Made by a program: the position numbers and the translations under genes
The notes under the pieces: model-generated
Database searches by the model: none
What the model saw: only the letters and a program-made list of their open reading frames with translations
Told to the model about the DNA's origin: nothing
Shown here: one piece after another, positions 27,164 to 35,548 of the stretch
Layout: every line of letters starts with the position of its first letter
Position numbering within the stretch: the stretch's first letter is position 1
Assembly: GCF_902764455.1 (NCBI RefSeq)
Contig: NZ_CACWVY010000022.1
Coordinates: forward strand, 1-46,057
From: an uncultured Methanobrevibacter sp.
GTDB taxonomy: Archaea; Methanobacteriota; Methanobacteria; Methanobacteriales; Methanobacteriaceae
Direction of reading: 5' to 3'
DNA: 46,057 nt

Positions 27164-28996
27164 ATGAACAAAAAAATAACATTTATATTTATTTGCATTG
27201 CTTTATCACTGTTCTGTATCTCCTGCACATCTGCTGTGGACAGTAATGCGGAAAACATTACAGATAATGATTTTCAACTTAAGGAATCTCCGGTTATATC
27301 CGTAAACACTTCTTCTGTTTACACTCAGCATTCCATTGGAATTTTTCTAAAGGATTCAAATGATACTCCTTTGTCAAATCAGAATTTAACAGCGAAAATT
27401 AACAATGCGGATTATTCAATCTCCACAGGTAATGACGGTGAGGCCAGCTTATTATTAAATCTCAAACCTGCTCATTATAATTTGGACATATTTTTCATGG
27501 GCAGTGGAAATTACTCTGCCGTCAATAAGACTTTTGACATTAACGTTTTAAAACTTAAATCCACAATTACTCCTGGAAACACTACTGTTTTTAAGTATAA
27601 ATATTTTTACACTACAATGACGGATAATTTTGGAAATCCTATAACTGATGAGACAGTATCCTTTTTGGTAAATGGAAATACATACACTTCAACAACTGAT
27701 AAAAATGGAGTTGCATCATTTAAAAATCTTTTAAACCCTAATGCTAAATATTCTTTAAGTATCTCATTTAAGGGAAATAAATATTATAGTGCAGTTTCCA
27801 AAACAGTTTCACTGATAGTTCCTGCAACAACCTCTGTTGTCATAGGAAATAACAAACTGCTTACAAACGGGTATTTGAGAATTTATCTTAAAAGCTCCAC
27901 ACTTTCTGCTATCTCACAGCAAACTGTTGTAATAAAAATCGGAAATAAAACATATACTAAAACAACAAATCCTGAAGGAATAATTGTTTTTGCTCCTAAA
28001 GCAGGGACTGGTGCTTTAAATATTAGTGTAACATACGGAGGCACAGAAACAATCATAGGATCAAATGCCACAAAGAATGTTGATGGAATTTCCGGAAGCG
28101 TAAAAAATCCGTCAAAACAGAAAATTCCACTGGTCAACGGCGCTCCTGATATAGATGTAATGCCTGGAAGCTATGTAATGGCTGATGGAGATATGAAATA
28201 CACTCTTTTAAAAGCACAATATCTTGAAACAATAAAAAGGGACAGCTATTATCTTTATTTATATAACAAAATGTCAAATTATGTTTTTTTCAAAACTAAA
28301 GAAGCGCCTAATCTGCAGCATGTAATTGTAAGGGAAAAATGGAACGTTATTGAAAGAGCCATCAATACCAAAGTCGTTAAGGCAAATAAGGCAGGATACT
28401 GGCCAACTCAAATTTCAGTTTCTCTTAAAGGCAAATCCTATACTTATCCTCAGGTAAGGGATGTGCAGGATACAGGATATACATGCGGACCTACTTCATC
28501 AAGTATGTGCAGTCAATTTTTGAAAAATTATTACTGTGAAAAGCAGCTTGCAATACTTTCAAAATCCACTTATCGTGACGGGTCAACTACTAAGGGGCTT
28601 AAAATTGGTTTGGAGAAATGCAACTTCAAATGTAGCTATTATTATAAATCATCCTTCAGTAAAGCAATCAATGAACTTAAGAAAGGAGGCCGTGCTTTAA
28701 TTTTCCATACCTGGTATCATTATGTAGCAATCCTGGATATCAGTAAGGACGGCAAAAAGGTTTTGGTTGGAAATCCTTCAGGGGATTATGACCATGGAAG
28801 CCATGACATTCCAACAAACTGGTTGACAGTAAGTTATATGAAAAAGATGTTTAACAACTATGAAACTTCAGGTTTAATAGTAAAACTGAAATATAATCTG
28901 AAATCAACTACTAAAAATCGATTAAAATGTTCATATTCTAGTTTTGGTGAAGGATGGACAGCCCAAAATACCAATGAAAGAATTCCTCAGATTTAA
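27164..28996 (+). CDS. secreted cysteine peptidase with Ig-like repeats (C39/C71-like)
   Basis: A 610-residue exported protein. It has a signal peptide (about 1-25), three Ig-like beta domains (about 45-125, 130-218, 222-306), and a segment near 325-400 that resembles a pseudomurein-binding repeat (YNKMSNYVFFKT). A papain-like peptidase domain spans about 425-590 with Cys441 in YTCGPTSS, His519 in YHYVAI, and Asn537/Asp541 in VGNPSGD. This fits C39-like peptidases and also the C71 pseudomurein endoisopeptidases. A role in cell-wall turnover or attack on neighbouring methanogens is inference. GAGGT precedes the start; there is no C-terminal anchor. Confidence 0.8.
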   Translation: MNKKITFIFICIALSLFCISCTSAVDSNAENITDNDFQLKESPVISVNTSSVYTQHSIGIFLKDSNDTPLSNQNLTAKINNADYSISTGNDGEASLLLNLKPAHYNLDIFFMGSGNYSAVNKTFDINVLKLKSTITPGNTTVFKYKYFYTTMTDNFGNPITDETVSFLVNGNTYTSTTDKNGVASFKNLLNPNAKYSLSISFKGNKYYSAVSKTVSLIVPATTSVVIGNNKLLTNGYLRIYLKSSTLSAISQQTVVIKIGNKTYTKTTNPEGIIVFAPKAGTGALNISVTYGGTETIIGSNATKNVDGISGSVKNPSKQKIPLVNGAPDIDVMPGSYVMADGDMKYTLLKAQYLETIKRDSYYLYLYNKMSNYVFFKTKEAPNLQHVIVREKWNVIERAINTKVVKANKAGYWPTQISVSLKGKSYTYPQVRDVQDTGYTCGPTSSSMCSQFLKNYYCEKQLAILSKSTYRDGSTTKGLKIGLEKCNFKCSYYYKSSFSKAINELKKGGRALIFHTWYHYVAILDISKDGKKVLVGNPSGDYDHGSHDIPTNWLTVSYMKKMFNNYETSGLIVKLKYNLKSTTKNRLKCSYSSFGEGWTAQNTNERIPQI

Positions 28997-29006
28997 GGAA
29001 TTTTTT
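28981..29006 (+). terminator. hairpin terminator of the secreted peptidase gene
   Basis: AATTCCT (28981-28987) pairs with AGGAATT (28996-29002) across an 8-base loop that contains the stop codon, followed by a T run and a second T8 tract at 29012-29020. Confidence 0.6.
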
Positions 29007-29278
29007 CTACTATTTTTTTTTAAATGATCTGATGCTGCTTTGTAAAATACTGAAATATTTTAGAAATTCATTTAAGTTATATAACAGAAATTAAAATTAA
29101 ATAATTTATCTAAATAATGCAGGAATATTTTAACTAAGTTAAGGATAATGGCACAAAAGGGTATTATTGTTGATGTTTTTCTAATTAACTTTAAATAGAA
29201 ACAATACTGAAAATAATATTGGCAATGAGAAAGTTTATAAAAACTTTTTTCAACGATAAAAAAGGAAAACATTAACAT
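28997..29278. other. AT-rich spacer upstream of the TnpB relic
   Basis: No gene is visible. A 7-bp hairpin, AAAGTTT (29230-29236), loop ATAA, AAACTTT (29241-29247), lies about 30 bases before the TnpB-like remnant. It could be a left-end hairpin of the same decayed element or unrelated. The rest has no feature I can name. Confidence 0.4.
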
Positions 29279-29393
29279 TTGAAAATTGCCAGAAACATTT
29301 TGGACAAAGGGACTATCATGGTAATCTTATACTCATTAGAGCATACAGTCCGTGAAGTAAGTATCCTCAACTTCTACAAGTTGAGTAGTTCAA
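29279..29393 (+). mobile_element. relic of an IS200/IS605 element: TnpB C-terminal remnant and right end
   Basis: In one frame this short stretch reads K-I-A-R-N-I-L-D-K-G, matching the N-A-A-x-N-I-L-x-x-G pattern found after the zinc finger of TnpB (OrfB) proteins; a stop codon sits just before it. It is followed by GTCCGTGAAGTAAG, then a perfect hairpin CTCAACTT-CTAC-AAGTTGAG (29366-29385) and AGTAGTTCAA (to 29393). The order GTGAAG, hairpin, TTCA(A) is typical of the right end of IS605-family elements, which is also the 3' end of the TnpB guide RNA. No transposase or complete TnpB remains here. Confidence 0.65.
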
Positions 29394-29422
29394 ATAACAA
29401 TTTAAAATTAAGAGGTGAAAAA

Positions 29423-29821
29423 ATGAATAAAAAGATTTTATTGATGAGCGTTGTTTTATTAGCATTTGCTATGTCATTATCTTTTGTTACTGCTGCAGCA
29501 GATATTAACGCTCCAGATGGATTTAAAGTTAATGAAAAGTTATCTGTTACTAACCAAACAGGTGAATTTCAGGGTAAAGAAGCTATTATAACAATTGTGG
29601 TAATGGAAAATGGAACTGATAATATAACTGCTACTACTTTTGCTGTGAATGGTGATGTTAACATGACTCCTCTACCTGATTCCCAAAATAAAACAATTAA
29701 TGGTAAAGACGGAATCTTTTTGGAGAAAAATGGTCGTGCATTATTCGTATATAAAGTAGGAGAACAAATTGTAAACATTGATGCTCCAAATGAACAATTA
29801 ATCGAAAAAGTTGTAGTATAA
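29423..29821 (+). CDS. small secreted protein of unknown function
   Basis: A 132-residue exported protein with a clear signal peptide (about 1-26, ending near FVTAAAD). The mature part of about 105 residues is rich in Asn, Val and Ile and predicted beta, with several N-x-T/S sites (NQT, NGT, NIT, NMT, NKT) that archaeal N-glycosylation could use. No family is recognised. AGAGGTGA at 29411-29418 fixes ATG 29423; the longer open frame from 29279 runs through the TnpB relic and is not coding for this protein. A strong hairpin terminator overlaps its stop. Confidence 0.75.
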   Translation: MNKKILLMSVVLLAFAMSLSFVTAAADINAPDGFKVNEKLSVTNQTGEFQGKEAIITIVVMENGTDNITATTFAVNGDVNMTPLPDSQNKTINGKDGIFLEKNGRALFVYKVGEQIVNIDAPNEQLIEKVVV

Positions 29822-29841
29822 ATTTCTACTTTATACTTTTT
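29815..29841 (+). terminator. hairpin terminator of the small secreted protein gene
   Basis: AGTATAAA (29815-29822) and TTTATACT (29830-29837) form a perfect 8-bp stem with a 7-base loop that overlaps the stop codon. T-rich runs follow to about 29855. Confidence 0.7.
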
Positions 29842-30095
29842 TATTTTTTTTTTTTATCGTTTTGATTGTTTAGCTGAAATTTTTGAATTTTAAATTTAGT
29901 TCTATTTTTTACTAATTTTTCTATTTTTTTTATTTGAATATTTTTTCAGAATATTCAAGTGTTAAGAATCAAATAATTTCTTCCAGCACTCATGAAAGTA
30001 TTTAATAATATATTGAAATATATAATTAATCAGAATTTGTTTTAACAATATCAAAAGACAATATTTAACTTCAATTTCTTATGTTGGTGGTTGTT

Positions 30096-30524
30096 TTGAA
30101 TTGGAATCTGATCTGGCCAATTTTAATTGTTATTCTTTCAAATACATTCTATAATATATGTATGAAGTCAATGCCGTCTGATGTCAACCCCTTTGGTGCA
30201 TTGATGGTTACATATCTGGTTGCAACTGTAATATCTGCAATTATTTTTGTGTATATGGTTGGACCGTCAAATATTGCTTTTGAATTATCAAAAATTAATT
30301 TGACTTCAGTTATTCTGGCAATTGCTATTGTAGGACTTGAAGTTGGGTATGTGTTTGTTTATCGTGCAGGATGGGCTGTAAATACGGCAAGTGTGGTTGC
30401 AAATATTGGTCTTGCTTGTGTTTTAATCTTCGTAGGCTATTTCTTGTACAAGGAAAATGTTTCATTAAACCAGATTGCAGGAATTTTCGTTTGTATGGCT
30501 GGTCTGATTCTAATTAATATGTAG
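30096..30524 (+). CDS. EamA/DMT-family membrane protein, half-size
   Basis: A 142-residue membrane protein with about five helices covering one EamA domain (drug/metabolite transporter superfamily), ending in the usual ENVSLNQIAGIFVCMAGLILI helix. Full transporters have two such domains, so this one probably works as a dimer. The start is uncertain: TTG 30096 has GGTGGTTG just upstream, whereas ATG 30081 (147 residues) has no ribosome binding site. The cargo is unknown. The stop codon is part of the ribosome binding site of the next, very small gene. Confidence 0.7.
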   Translation: MNWNLIWPILIVILSNTFYNICMKSMPSDVNPFGALMVTYLVATVISAIIFVYMVGPSNIAFELSKINLTSVILAIAIVGLEVGYVFVYRAGWAVNTASVVANIGLACVLIFVGYFLYKENVSLNQIAGIFVCMAGLILINM

Positions 30525-30532
30525 GTGATTTA

Positions 30533-30634
30533 ATGAGGTGTCCTGTTTGCGGTGAATGGGTAGAAGACGGTGAGGAATACTGTCCGAACTGCGGATATGA
30601 TGTTTACTGCATAGATGAGGGAGATGATTTTTAA
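30533..30634 (+). CDS. 33-residue double-CxxC zinc-ribbon protein
   Basis: The frame encodes a 33-residue protein beginning M-R-C-P-V-C-G and containing C-P-N-C-G ten residues later, then an acidic tail (DEGDDF). Two CxxC knuckles spaced like this form a minimal zinc ribbon. AGGTGAT at 30523-30529 overlaps the stop of the EamA gene and sits at correct distance, and codon use looks normal, so I consider it real despite its size. Function unknown; possibly an RNA- or protein-binding adaptor co-translated with the transporter. Confidence 0.65.
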   Translation: MRCPVCGEWVEDGEEYCPNCGYDVYCIDEGDDF

Positions 30635-30882
30635 TCTATCTTGATGATTTAACCGTTCCTTGTTTTTCATTAACGATATACATAATATATCATATCTATT
30701 TTTTATAAATCTATTAAAATTATCTTTTTTTAAATAATATTGGATAATTTTTGTTATTTTTGTTAAAAAAACTATTGAATTTAAAATAGTCAATAATATA
30801 TATTATTAAATTTATAAGATTATCCATAAAGATAATTTATCAATAATTACTTCTTTATAATTGAACATAAAGGAGGTGAAAT

Positions 30883-33000
30883 ATGAGTAAAAAAAGCTTT
30901 ATTATTATACTAACTGTATTTGTATTATTAACGCTAAATTTTAGTGTTGCACATGAAGTTAATTCCACAGATAACAGTATTCAAACAGACAGTGGCGATA
31001 CTCAAATTTTAAAGGCTTCAAATTCCGATGTTGTTGAAGCGTCATCTAAACTGAGTACACATATTGATGTAAAAAGCAATACAACATTCGATGTCATAGG
31101 AGATTATTTTAAAGTAAAACTTTCTGATGAGAATAACAAATCTGTTGCTAACGCTAAACTGACATTTACTGTTGACGGCAAAAGCTATAATAAAAATACT
31201 GATTCTAATGGTATTTCTTCACTTCAGCTTAAATTAAAGGATGGCAACTACAAAATTGTTGTTAGGTTTGCCGGAAATGCTGATTATAAGGCATCTTCTA
31301 TTACAACTCATATAACAATGGATAATACTCGTGTTGTTGGAAGCGGTTTAAGTAACTCTGAAATTCAAAGCATAATTGATAATGCTAAAGTGAATAATGT
31401 GATTTTATTTAAAGGAAAAAGCTATTCTGGCATAAATTTGGTTATTACAAAAAGTTTATCATTAATTAGCACTGTTGATACAACATTAAAATCCACATCA
31501 TCAAGTCCTGTAATTACAGTTAAAGGTAAAAATGCATCTTTAACATCCATTAAAGGATTTAATATTCAGGGCAACGGTGATGGAGTTAAAATTCAGGGTT
31601 CTGATTATGTAACTATTTATGCAAATGACATTACGACTAAAGGAAATGCTATTATTGCATCCGAGACAAAATATCTGAACATTACTAAAAATAATATCGT
31701 TAAAAACTCTAAAAATGGTATTGTTGTTGGAGATTCATCTTATCTTTATGTTTTTGGCAATACGATTTCCAATAACGGTGAAGTTGGACTGGGAGTTGCT
31801 AAAGTAAACCATGTCTACATTGACGGAAATACTATTTCAAATAACGCTAAACAGGGTGTATATTTAACCAACAGCATCAATGGTGTTAATTATGGTGAAG
31901 GTCCAAAAAATATCCAGATTAATAAAAATACTGTTTCCAAAAACGGAAAGGACGGTATTGAAATCAAATATGCTGGAGATAACATAAATATCAGGTCAAA
32001 TACGGTTGAGGCCAATCATGAAAATGGTATTTCTTTAGGTATTGTCGGAACAAATACAATCCAGTCAAATGTAATAACTGAAAACTGGGAAAATGGTATC
32101 AGATTTTATAATAATTATGTAATGCCTAAAAATCAGGAAATCAGTTATAATGCTGTATTTAGCAATCTAGGTCGTGATGTTGAAGCAAAAGATACTTATT
32201 ATCAGGAAAATGGTATCAAATTGCAGATTGGAGACAACTGGTACACTGACTATAACGGAGTATGTCCTAAAGTCAGCACTAAATATATCAAATTTTCAGT
32301 AAAACAGATTGGAGACAATAAGTTTCAGGCTTTGTTTACGGATTCTTTCGGCAATATTGCTGGTCTGCTTCCAGATAGAACATTAACATTCCAGACCAAC
32401 AACGGAAAAACTGTAAGTATGACAATCAGCGGTGGAGCCGCAGTATTTACTGCGGATGCAAATGACGGAGATATTGTAAAAGCAACTGTGGACATGTCCA
32501 GAAGAGATAATGTTTATGATTCAAAAACCCAATCAAGTCCTGAAATAAATGGGGTGTCTCCGTCTTATGAGTATCCTTCAATCCCTCAATATGATTTGTA
32601 TGGTGATATTGGTGGAGGAAACGGAAACGGCAATGGTGATGGCTCTGGAGGAAATGCTAATGGTGGAAATTCCGGGTCTCAGGAGGGTGAACGTAGTAAC
32701 GGTAACGGTACTCACAGCCAACAGACAGATCCGTCCAGCAATTCAAATAATCCTGTAAATGATGTCTCACAAAGTTATGATACAGATACCTCCGCTCAGC
32801 AGGGAGCTTCCCAGAGCAGTAACGGTCCGGCTTCAGGCGCAGGAAGTGCAAATAGCCAGTCTGTAGTAAAACAGATTATTCTCGATGAAGATGATATTGT
32901 AAGAGTTGCTGGTATTTCATTTATTATCTTATTAATTTTATTGACAATTGCTTTTTATTATCGTGATGATATTAAACAAATGAAATCCAAAATGCAATAA
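30883..33000 (+). CDS. surface-anchored beta-helix adhesin-like protein
   Basis: A 705-residue surface protein. A signal peptide (about 1-24) is followed by one Ig-like domain (about 60-145), then a right-handed beta-helix (about 150-440, repeats of the N-x-I-x-x-N-x-x-G-I type as in NosD/pectate-lyase folds), a second beta region (about 445-555), a Gly/Asn/Ser/Gln-rich flexible spacer (about 565-665) and a C-terminal transmembrane helix (about 678-697) with a basic cytoplasmic end. The layout suggests a beta-helix held above the pseudomurein wall on a stalk. A near-perfect GGAGGTGA at 30871-30878 predicts strong translation. Confidence 0.85.
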   Translation: MSKKSFIIILTVFVLLTLNFSVAHEVNSTDNSIQTDSGDTQILKASNSDVVEASSKLSTHIDVKSNTTFDVIGDYFKVKLSDENNKSVANAKLTFTVDGKSYNKNTDSNGISSLQLKLKDGNYKIVVRFAGNADYKASSITTHITMDNTRVVGSGLSNSEIQSIIDNAKVNNVILFKGKSYSGINLVITKSLSLISTVDTTLKSTSSSPVITVKGKNASLTSIKGFNIQGNGDGVKIQGSDYVTIYANDITTKGNAIIASETKYLNITKNNIVKNSKNGIVVGDSSYLYVFGNTISNNGEVGLGVAKVNHVYIDGNTISNNAKQGVYLTNSINGVNYGEGPKNIQINKNTVSKNGKDGIEIKYAGDNINIRSNTVEANHENGISLGIVGTNTIQSNVITENWENGIRFYNNYVMPKNQEISYNAVFSNLGRDVEAKDTYYQENGIKLQIGDNWYTDYNGVCPKVSTKYIKFSVKQIGDNKFQALFTDSFGNIAGLLPDRTLTFQTNNGKTVSMTISGGAAVFTADANDGDIVKATVDMSRRDNVYDSKTQSSPEINGVSPSYEYPSIPQYDLYGDIGGGNGNGNGDGSGGNANGGNSGSQEGERSNGNGTHSQQTDPSSNSNNPVNDVSQSYDTDTSAQQGASQSSNGPASGAGSANSQSVVKQIILDEDDIVRVAGISFIILLILLTIAFYYRDDIKQMKSKMQ

Positions 33001-33081
33001 TCATCTTTTTTCTTTTTTTATAACAAATTATTTAATATATTTAAAACAAAAATATTTTTATCTTATCTTTGGAGGATTATT

Positions 33082-34200
33082 ATGAATAAAAGTGATTTGA
33101 AAAGGGATTATTTTATGCTCAAAGGACCGCTGGCCAAAAAGGGTTATGACTGGTGGTGGCATTCCTTAACTGCATATAATAAAAAAACTGGTGAACCAAG
33201 GCCATTTTTTATTGAATACTTTGTATGTAATCCAGCATTAGCTGAAGAAGAACCTACCCTTGGACAATTGCCTGAAAACAAGGCTGCAGGCAAAAAACCG
33301 TCCTACTGTATGGTCAAAGCAGGAACATGGGGTAAAAATCCTAAACAGATACATAATTTTTACTCAATGAAGTACTTTGACTGTCCTGATGATGAATTGA
33401 ACATTAGAGTAGGGGATTGCAGTTTAACAGAAACTCATATGAGCGGATTTTCTAGGGTGTCAGAAGAAGAAGCTCGCGAACACCCTGAATATATGTGTGA
33501 TGCTGGAGAAATGATGTGGGATTTGGATATTGATAAGCAAATCACTTTTAATGTTGGTTATGGTGCCAGTTCATTATTTAGAAAATTAAATTCATTTGAA
33601 ATGTTCTGGCATGCAGAAGGAATTAAAACTCAATACAGTGGATCCATCTGGCTTGATGGTGAAGAATACGAAGTGATTCCTGAAAAATCATATGGATATG
33701 CTGATAAAAACTGGGGAGGAGACTTTACCTCACCATGGCTTTGGATTTCCTCATGCAATATAACTAGCCTTAAAACTGGTAAAAAACTCAATAATTCTGC
33801 TTTTGAAGCAGGTGGAGGAAGACCAAAAGCATTCGGTATTTCAATACCTCGCAAACTCCTGATTGGATTTTATTATGAAGGAACAATGTATGAATACAAC
33901 TTCGCAAGATTCTGGAACATGGTAAAAATAGACTTTGACTTTGAAGAAGGCGATGAGATTCATACATGGCATATAAATGCATCCAACAAAAATTCCAGAA
34001 TGGAATTGGTACTCTATTGTAAACGTGATGAAATGTTACTTATCAACTACGAAGCTCCCGATGGCCAAAAAAGACACAACCGTTTATGGAATGGTGGAAA
34101 CGGTTGGGGTGAAATCAAACTATACAAAAAAGACGGAACATTAATCGATCATGTTAAAATTGAAAATGCTGGCTGTGAATATGGGGAGTATGATAAGTAA
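33082..34200 (+). CDS. tocopherol-cyclase-like (lipocalin/CrtC-fold) protein
   Basis: A 372-residue soluble protein with no signal peptide. The N-terminal GYDWWWHSLTAY... FFIEYFVCNPAL and the later DKNWGGDFTSPWLWISSC followed by AGGGRPKAF resemble the tocopherol cyclase/CrtC-like double-lipocalin family, where E/DKNWG and W-x-W-x-x-x-x-N are typical. Bacterial and plant members act on prenylated lipids (VTE1 closes the chromanol ring). Methanogens are not known to make tocopherol, so here it may bind or modify an isoprenoid lipid or quinone-like compound. It overlaps the next gene by one base (TAATG). GGAGGAT precedes the start. Confidence 0.65.
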   Translation: MNKSDLKRDYFMLKGPLAKKGYDWWWHSLTAYNKKTGEPRPFFIEYFVCNPALAEEEPTLGQLPENKAAGKKPSYCMVKAGTWGKNPKQIHNFYSMKYFDCPDDELNIRVGDCSLTETHMSGFSRVSEEEAREHPEYMCDAGEMMWDLDIDKQITFNVGYGASSLFRKLNSFEMFWHAEGIKTQYSGSIWLDGEEYEVIPEKSYGYADKNWGGDFTSPWLWISSCNITSLKTGKKLNNSAFEAGGGRPKAFGISIPRKLLIGFYYEGTMYEYNFARFWNMVKIDFDFEEGDEIHTWHINASNKNSRMELVLYCKRDEMLLINYEAPDGQKRHNRLWNGGNGWGEIKLYKKDGTLIDHVKIENAGCEYGEYDK

Positions 34201-34898
34201 TGATATTTACTGATATCCTGGCGTTAATTGTAGTATATATTTATGTTGCTGTCATTTTTGTTGTAGCAGAAATGGTTTTAAAGACAAGACCTGAAGTTTC
34301 ACGTAAATTTCTGCACATTATGGTAGGTAACATGATATTTGCCATGCCGTTTTTCTCAGATCCTTGGGTAATGGTGTGGTTTTTAACACTGCCGATTACA
34401 ATTGCCCTGTTCTTTTTAACTGAATACTCACCTGTTAAAATTGAAAACAGCGTAACAGAATCCGGTCATGCTTTGGGTTTATTTTTCTATGCAGGCATCT
34501 GGACAGTACTGATTGCAGTATTTACAACAATTGCTCCTGCAAACGATCCTAAATATTTCATATGGATTGTAGCATTGGCTATTGTTCCTATGGTATACGG
34601 TGACGGATTTGCAGCATTGATTGGTCAGAAGTTTGGTAAAGTCAAATATACTGTATTCGGAGGTACAAAATCCCTTGAAGGATCTCTTACAATGTTTGTT
34701 ATTACATCTGTAATGAGTGTATTTGTATGGATGGTTTTCACTTCAATAGGATGTACAATGCCTGAATTTAATATAGTTTACATATTGATGATTTCAGCTG
34801 TTGCAACAGTATGTGAAGCTTTCAGTTATGGTGGAATTGACAATTTAACAGTTCCTGCAGTAACTTCTATTTTATATTATTTAGTGGCTGTATTATAG
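34200..34898 (+). CDS. phytol/dolichol-kinase-like membrane protein (SEC59/VTE5 family)
   Basis: A 232-residue integral membrane protein with about seven helices. Conserved pieces of the COG0170 CTP-dependent prenol kinase/phosphatidate cytidylyltransferase-like family are visible: RKFLHIMVGN near 36-45, YGDGFAALIGQKFGK near 139-153, GGTKSLEGSL near 159-168 and the late DNLTVP. Relatives phosphorylate phytol, farnesol or dolichol. In archaea, salvage of geranylgeraniol or phytol-type alcohols for ether lipids is a reasonable guess. It is translationally coupled to the tocopherol-cyclase-like gene, which points to a shared prenyl-lipid substrate. Confidence 0.8.
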   Translation: MIFTDILALIVVYIYVAVIFVVAEMVLKTRPEVSRKFLHIMVGNMIFAMPFFSDPWVMVWFLTLPITIALFFLTEYSPVKIENSVTESGHALGLFFYAGIWTVLIAVFTTIAPANDPKYFIWIVALAIVPMVYGDGFAALIGQKFGKVKYTVFGGTKSLEGSLTMFVITSVMSVFVWMVFTSIGCTMPEFNIVYILMISAVATVCEAFSYGGIDNLTVPAVTSILYYLVAVL

Positions 34899-35016
34899 CC
34901 GCTAATTTCAATTCTTATTTTTTGCATTTCAGTAACTAATTTTTGCATCTTGGAGATATTGCCAAATAGCCATTTATATATTATTTTTCTAATTAATATT
35001 ATCGAATGGTGATAAA

Positions 35017-35268
35017 ATGAATTTAAGAGAAGAAGCCGAAAAAAGAGTTGATGCAAAAATAAAATTCAAAGAAAATTTATATAAATATTTAATTGTAAAT
35101 ACATTAATAGCTATAATTTGTCACATATTTTTACATAGCTATTGGTTAGTTGCATGTGTAATGTTTTTCTGGGGAATTGGCGTTATTGATGATTTTTTCA
35201 AGGCTTATTCTCTCAGTAATCATCGTGAAAAATTGATTCAAAAAGAAATTTCAAAAATGGGTGATTAA
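35017..35268 (+). CDS. 2TM-domain protein, first copy
   Basis: An 83-residue protein with a charged N terminus (REEAEKRVDAKIKFKENLY), two transmembrane helices (about 26-43 and 46-64) containing FFWGIGV, and a charged tail. This is the 2TM domain often found fused to or beside LytTR regulators. It is paralogous to the next gene, directly adjacent. GGTGAT precedes ATG 35017. Confidence 0.75.
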   Translation: MNLREEAEKRVDAKIKFKENLYKYLIVNTLIAIICHIFLHSYWLVACVMFFWGIGVIDDFFKAYSLSNHREKLIQKEISKMGD

Positions 35269-35544
35269 ATGAACGATAATTTACGTGTGTTAGCTGAAGA
35301 ACGTGCAGATGCAAAAATCAAATTCTATAAAAGTTTTACAATTTATTTAATTGTAAATGCATTTCTGGCAATCGTCAATGCAGTATACACTCCAGAATTC
35401 TGGTGGGTACTGTTCCCTGCATTTTTCTGGGGTATTGGGGTATTTGTCAAATTTTTAAATGCATTTGTCTTTGTGAATAAATTTAATACTGTAGAGTACC
35501 GTGAACGTAAGATTAATGAAGAAATGGAAAAGTTAAGAGATTAA
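35269..35544 (+). CDS. 2TM-domain protein, second copy
   Basis: A 91-residue paralogue of the preceding protein: the same EERADAKIKFYKSF start, two helices and the FFWGIGV motif between them, with a longer charged tail. The genes touch (stop immediately followed by ATG) and GGGTGAT lies inside the upstream gene, so they arose by tandem duplication and are co-translated. They may form hetero-oligomers in the membrane and modulate the LytTR protein that follows. Confidence 0.75.
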   Translation: MNDNLRVLAEERADAKIKFYKSFTIYLIVNAFLAIVNAVYTPEFWWVLFPAFFWGIGVFVKFLNAFVFVNKFNTVEYRERKINEEMEKLRD

Positions 35545-35548
35545 AATC

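Noticed and set aside
27883-28137. Minus-strand open frame opposite the secreted peptidase
   Set aside because: Lies wholly inside a well-supported gene, with no promoter or ribosome binding site.
29279-29422. N-terminal extension of the small secreted protein
   Set aside because: The extension reads through the TnpB/IS605 right end, and a strong ribosome binding site and signal peptide mark ATG 29423 as the start.
31000-32500. Possible CRISPR-like or tandem DNA repeats in the beta-helix gene
   Set aside because: The periodicity is of amino acids (beta-helix rungs) with variable DNA and spacing, not of direct DNA repeats with spacers.
32549-32758. Open frame within the Gly/Asn-rich spacer of the beta-helix protein
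   Set aside because: Low-complexity repeats produce open alternative frames; no ribosome binding site.
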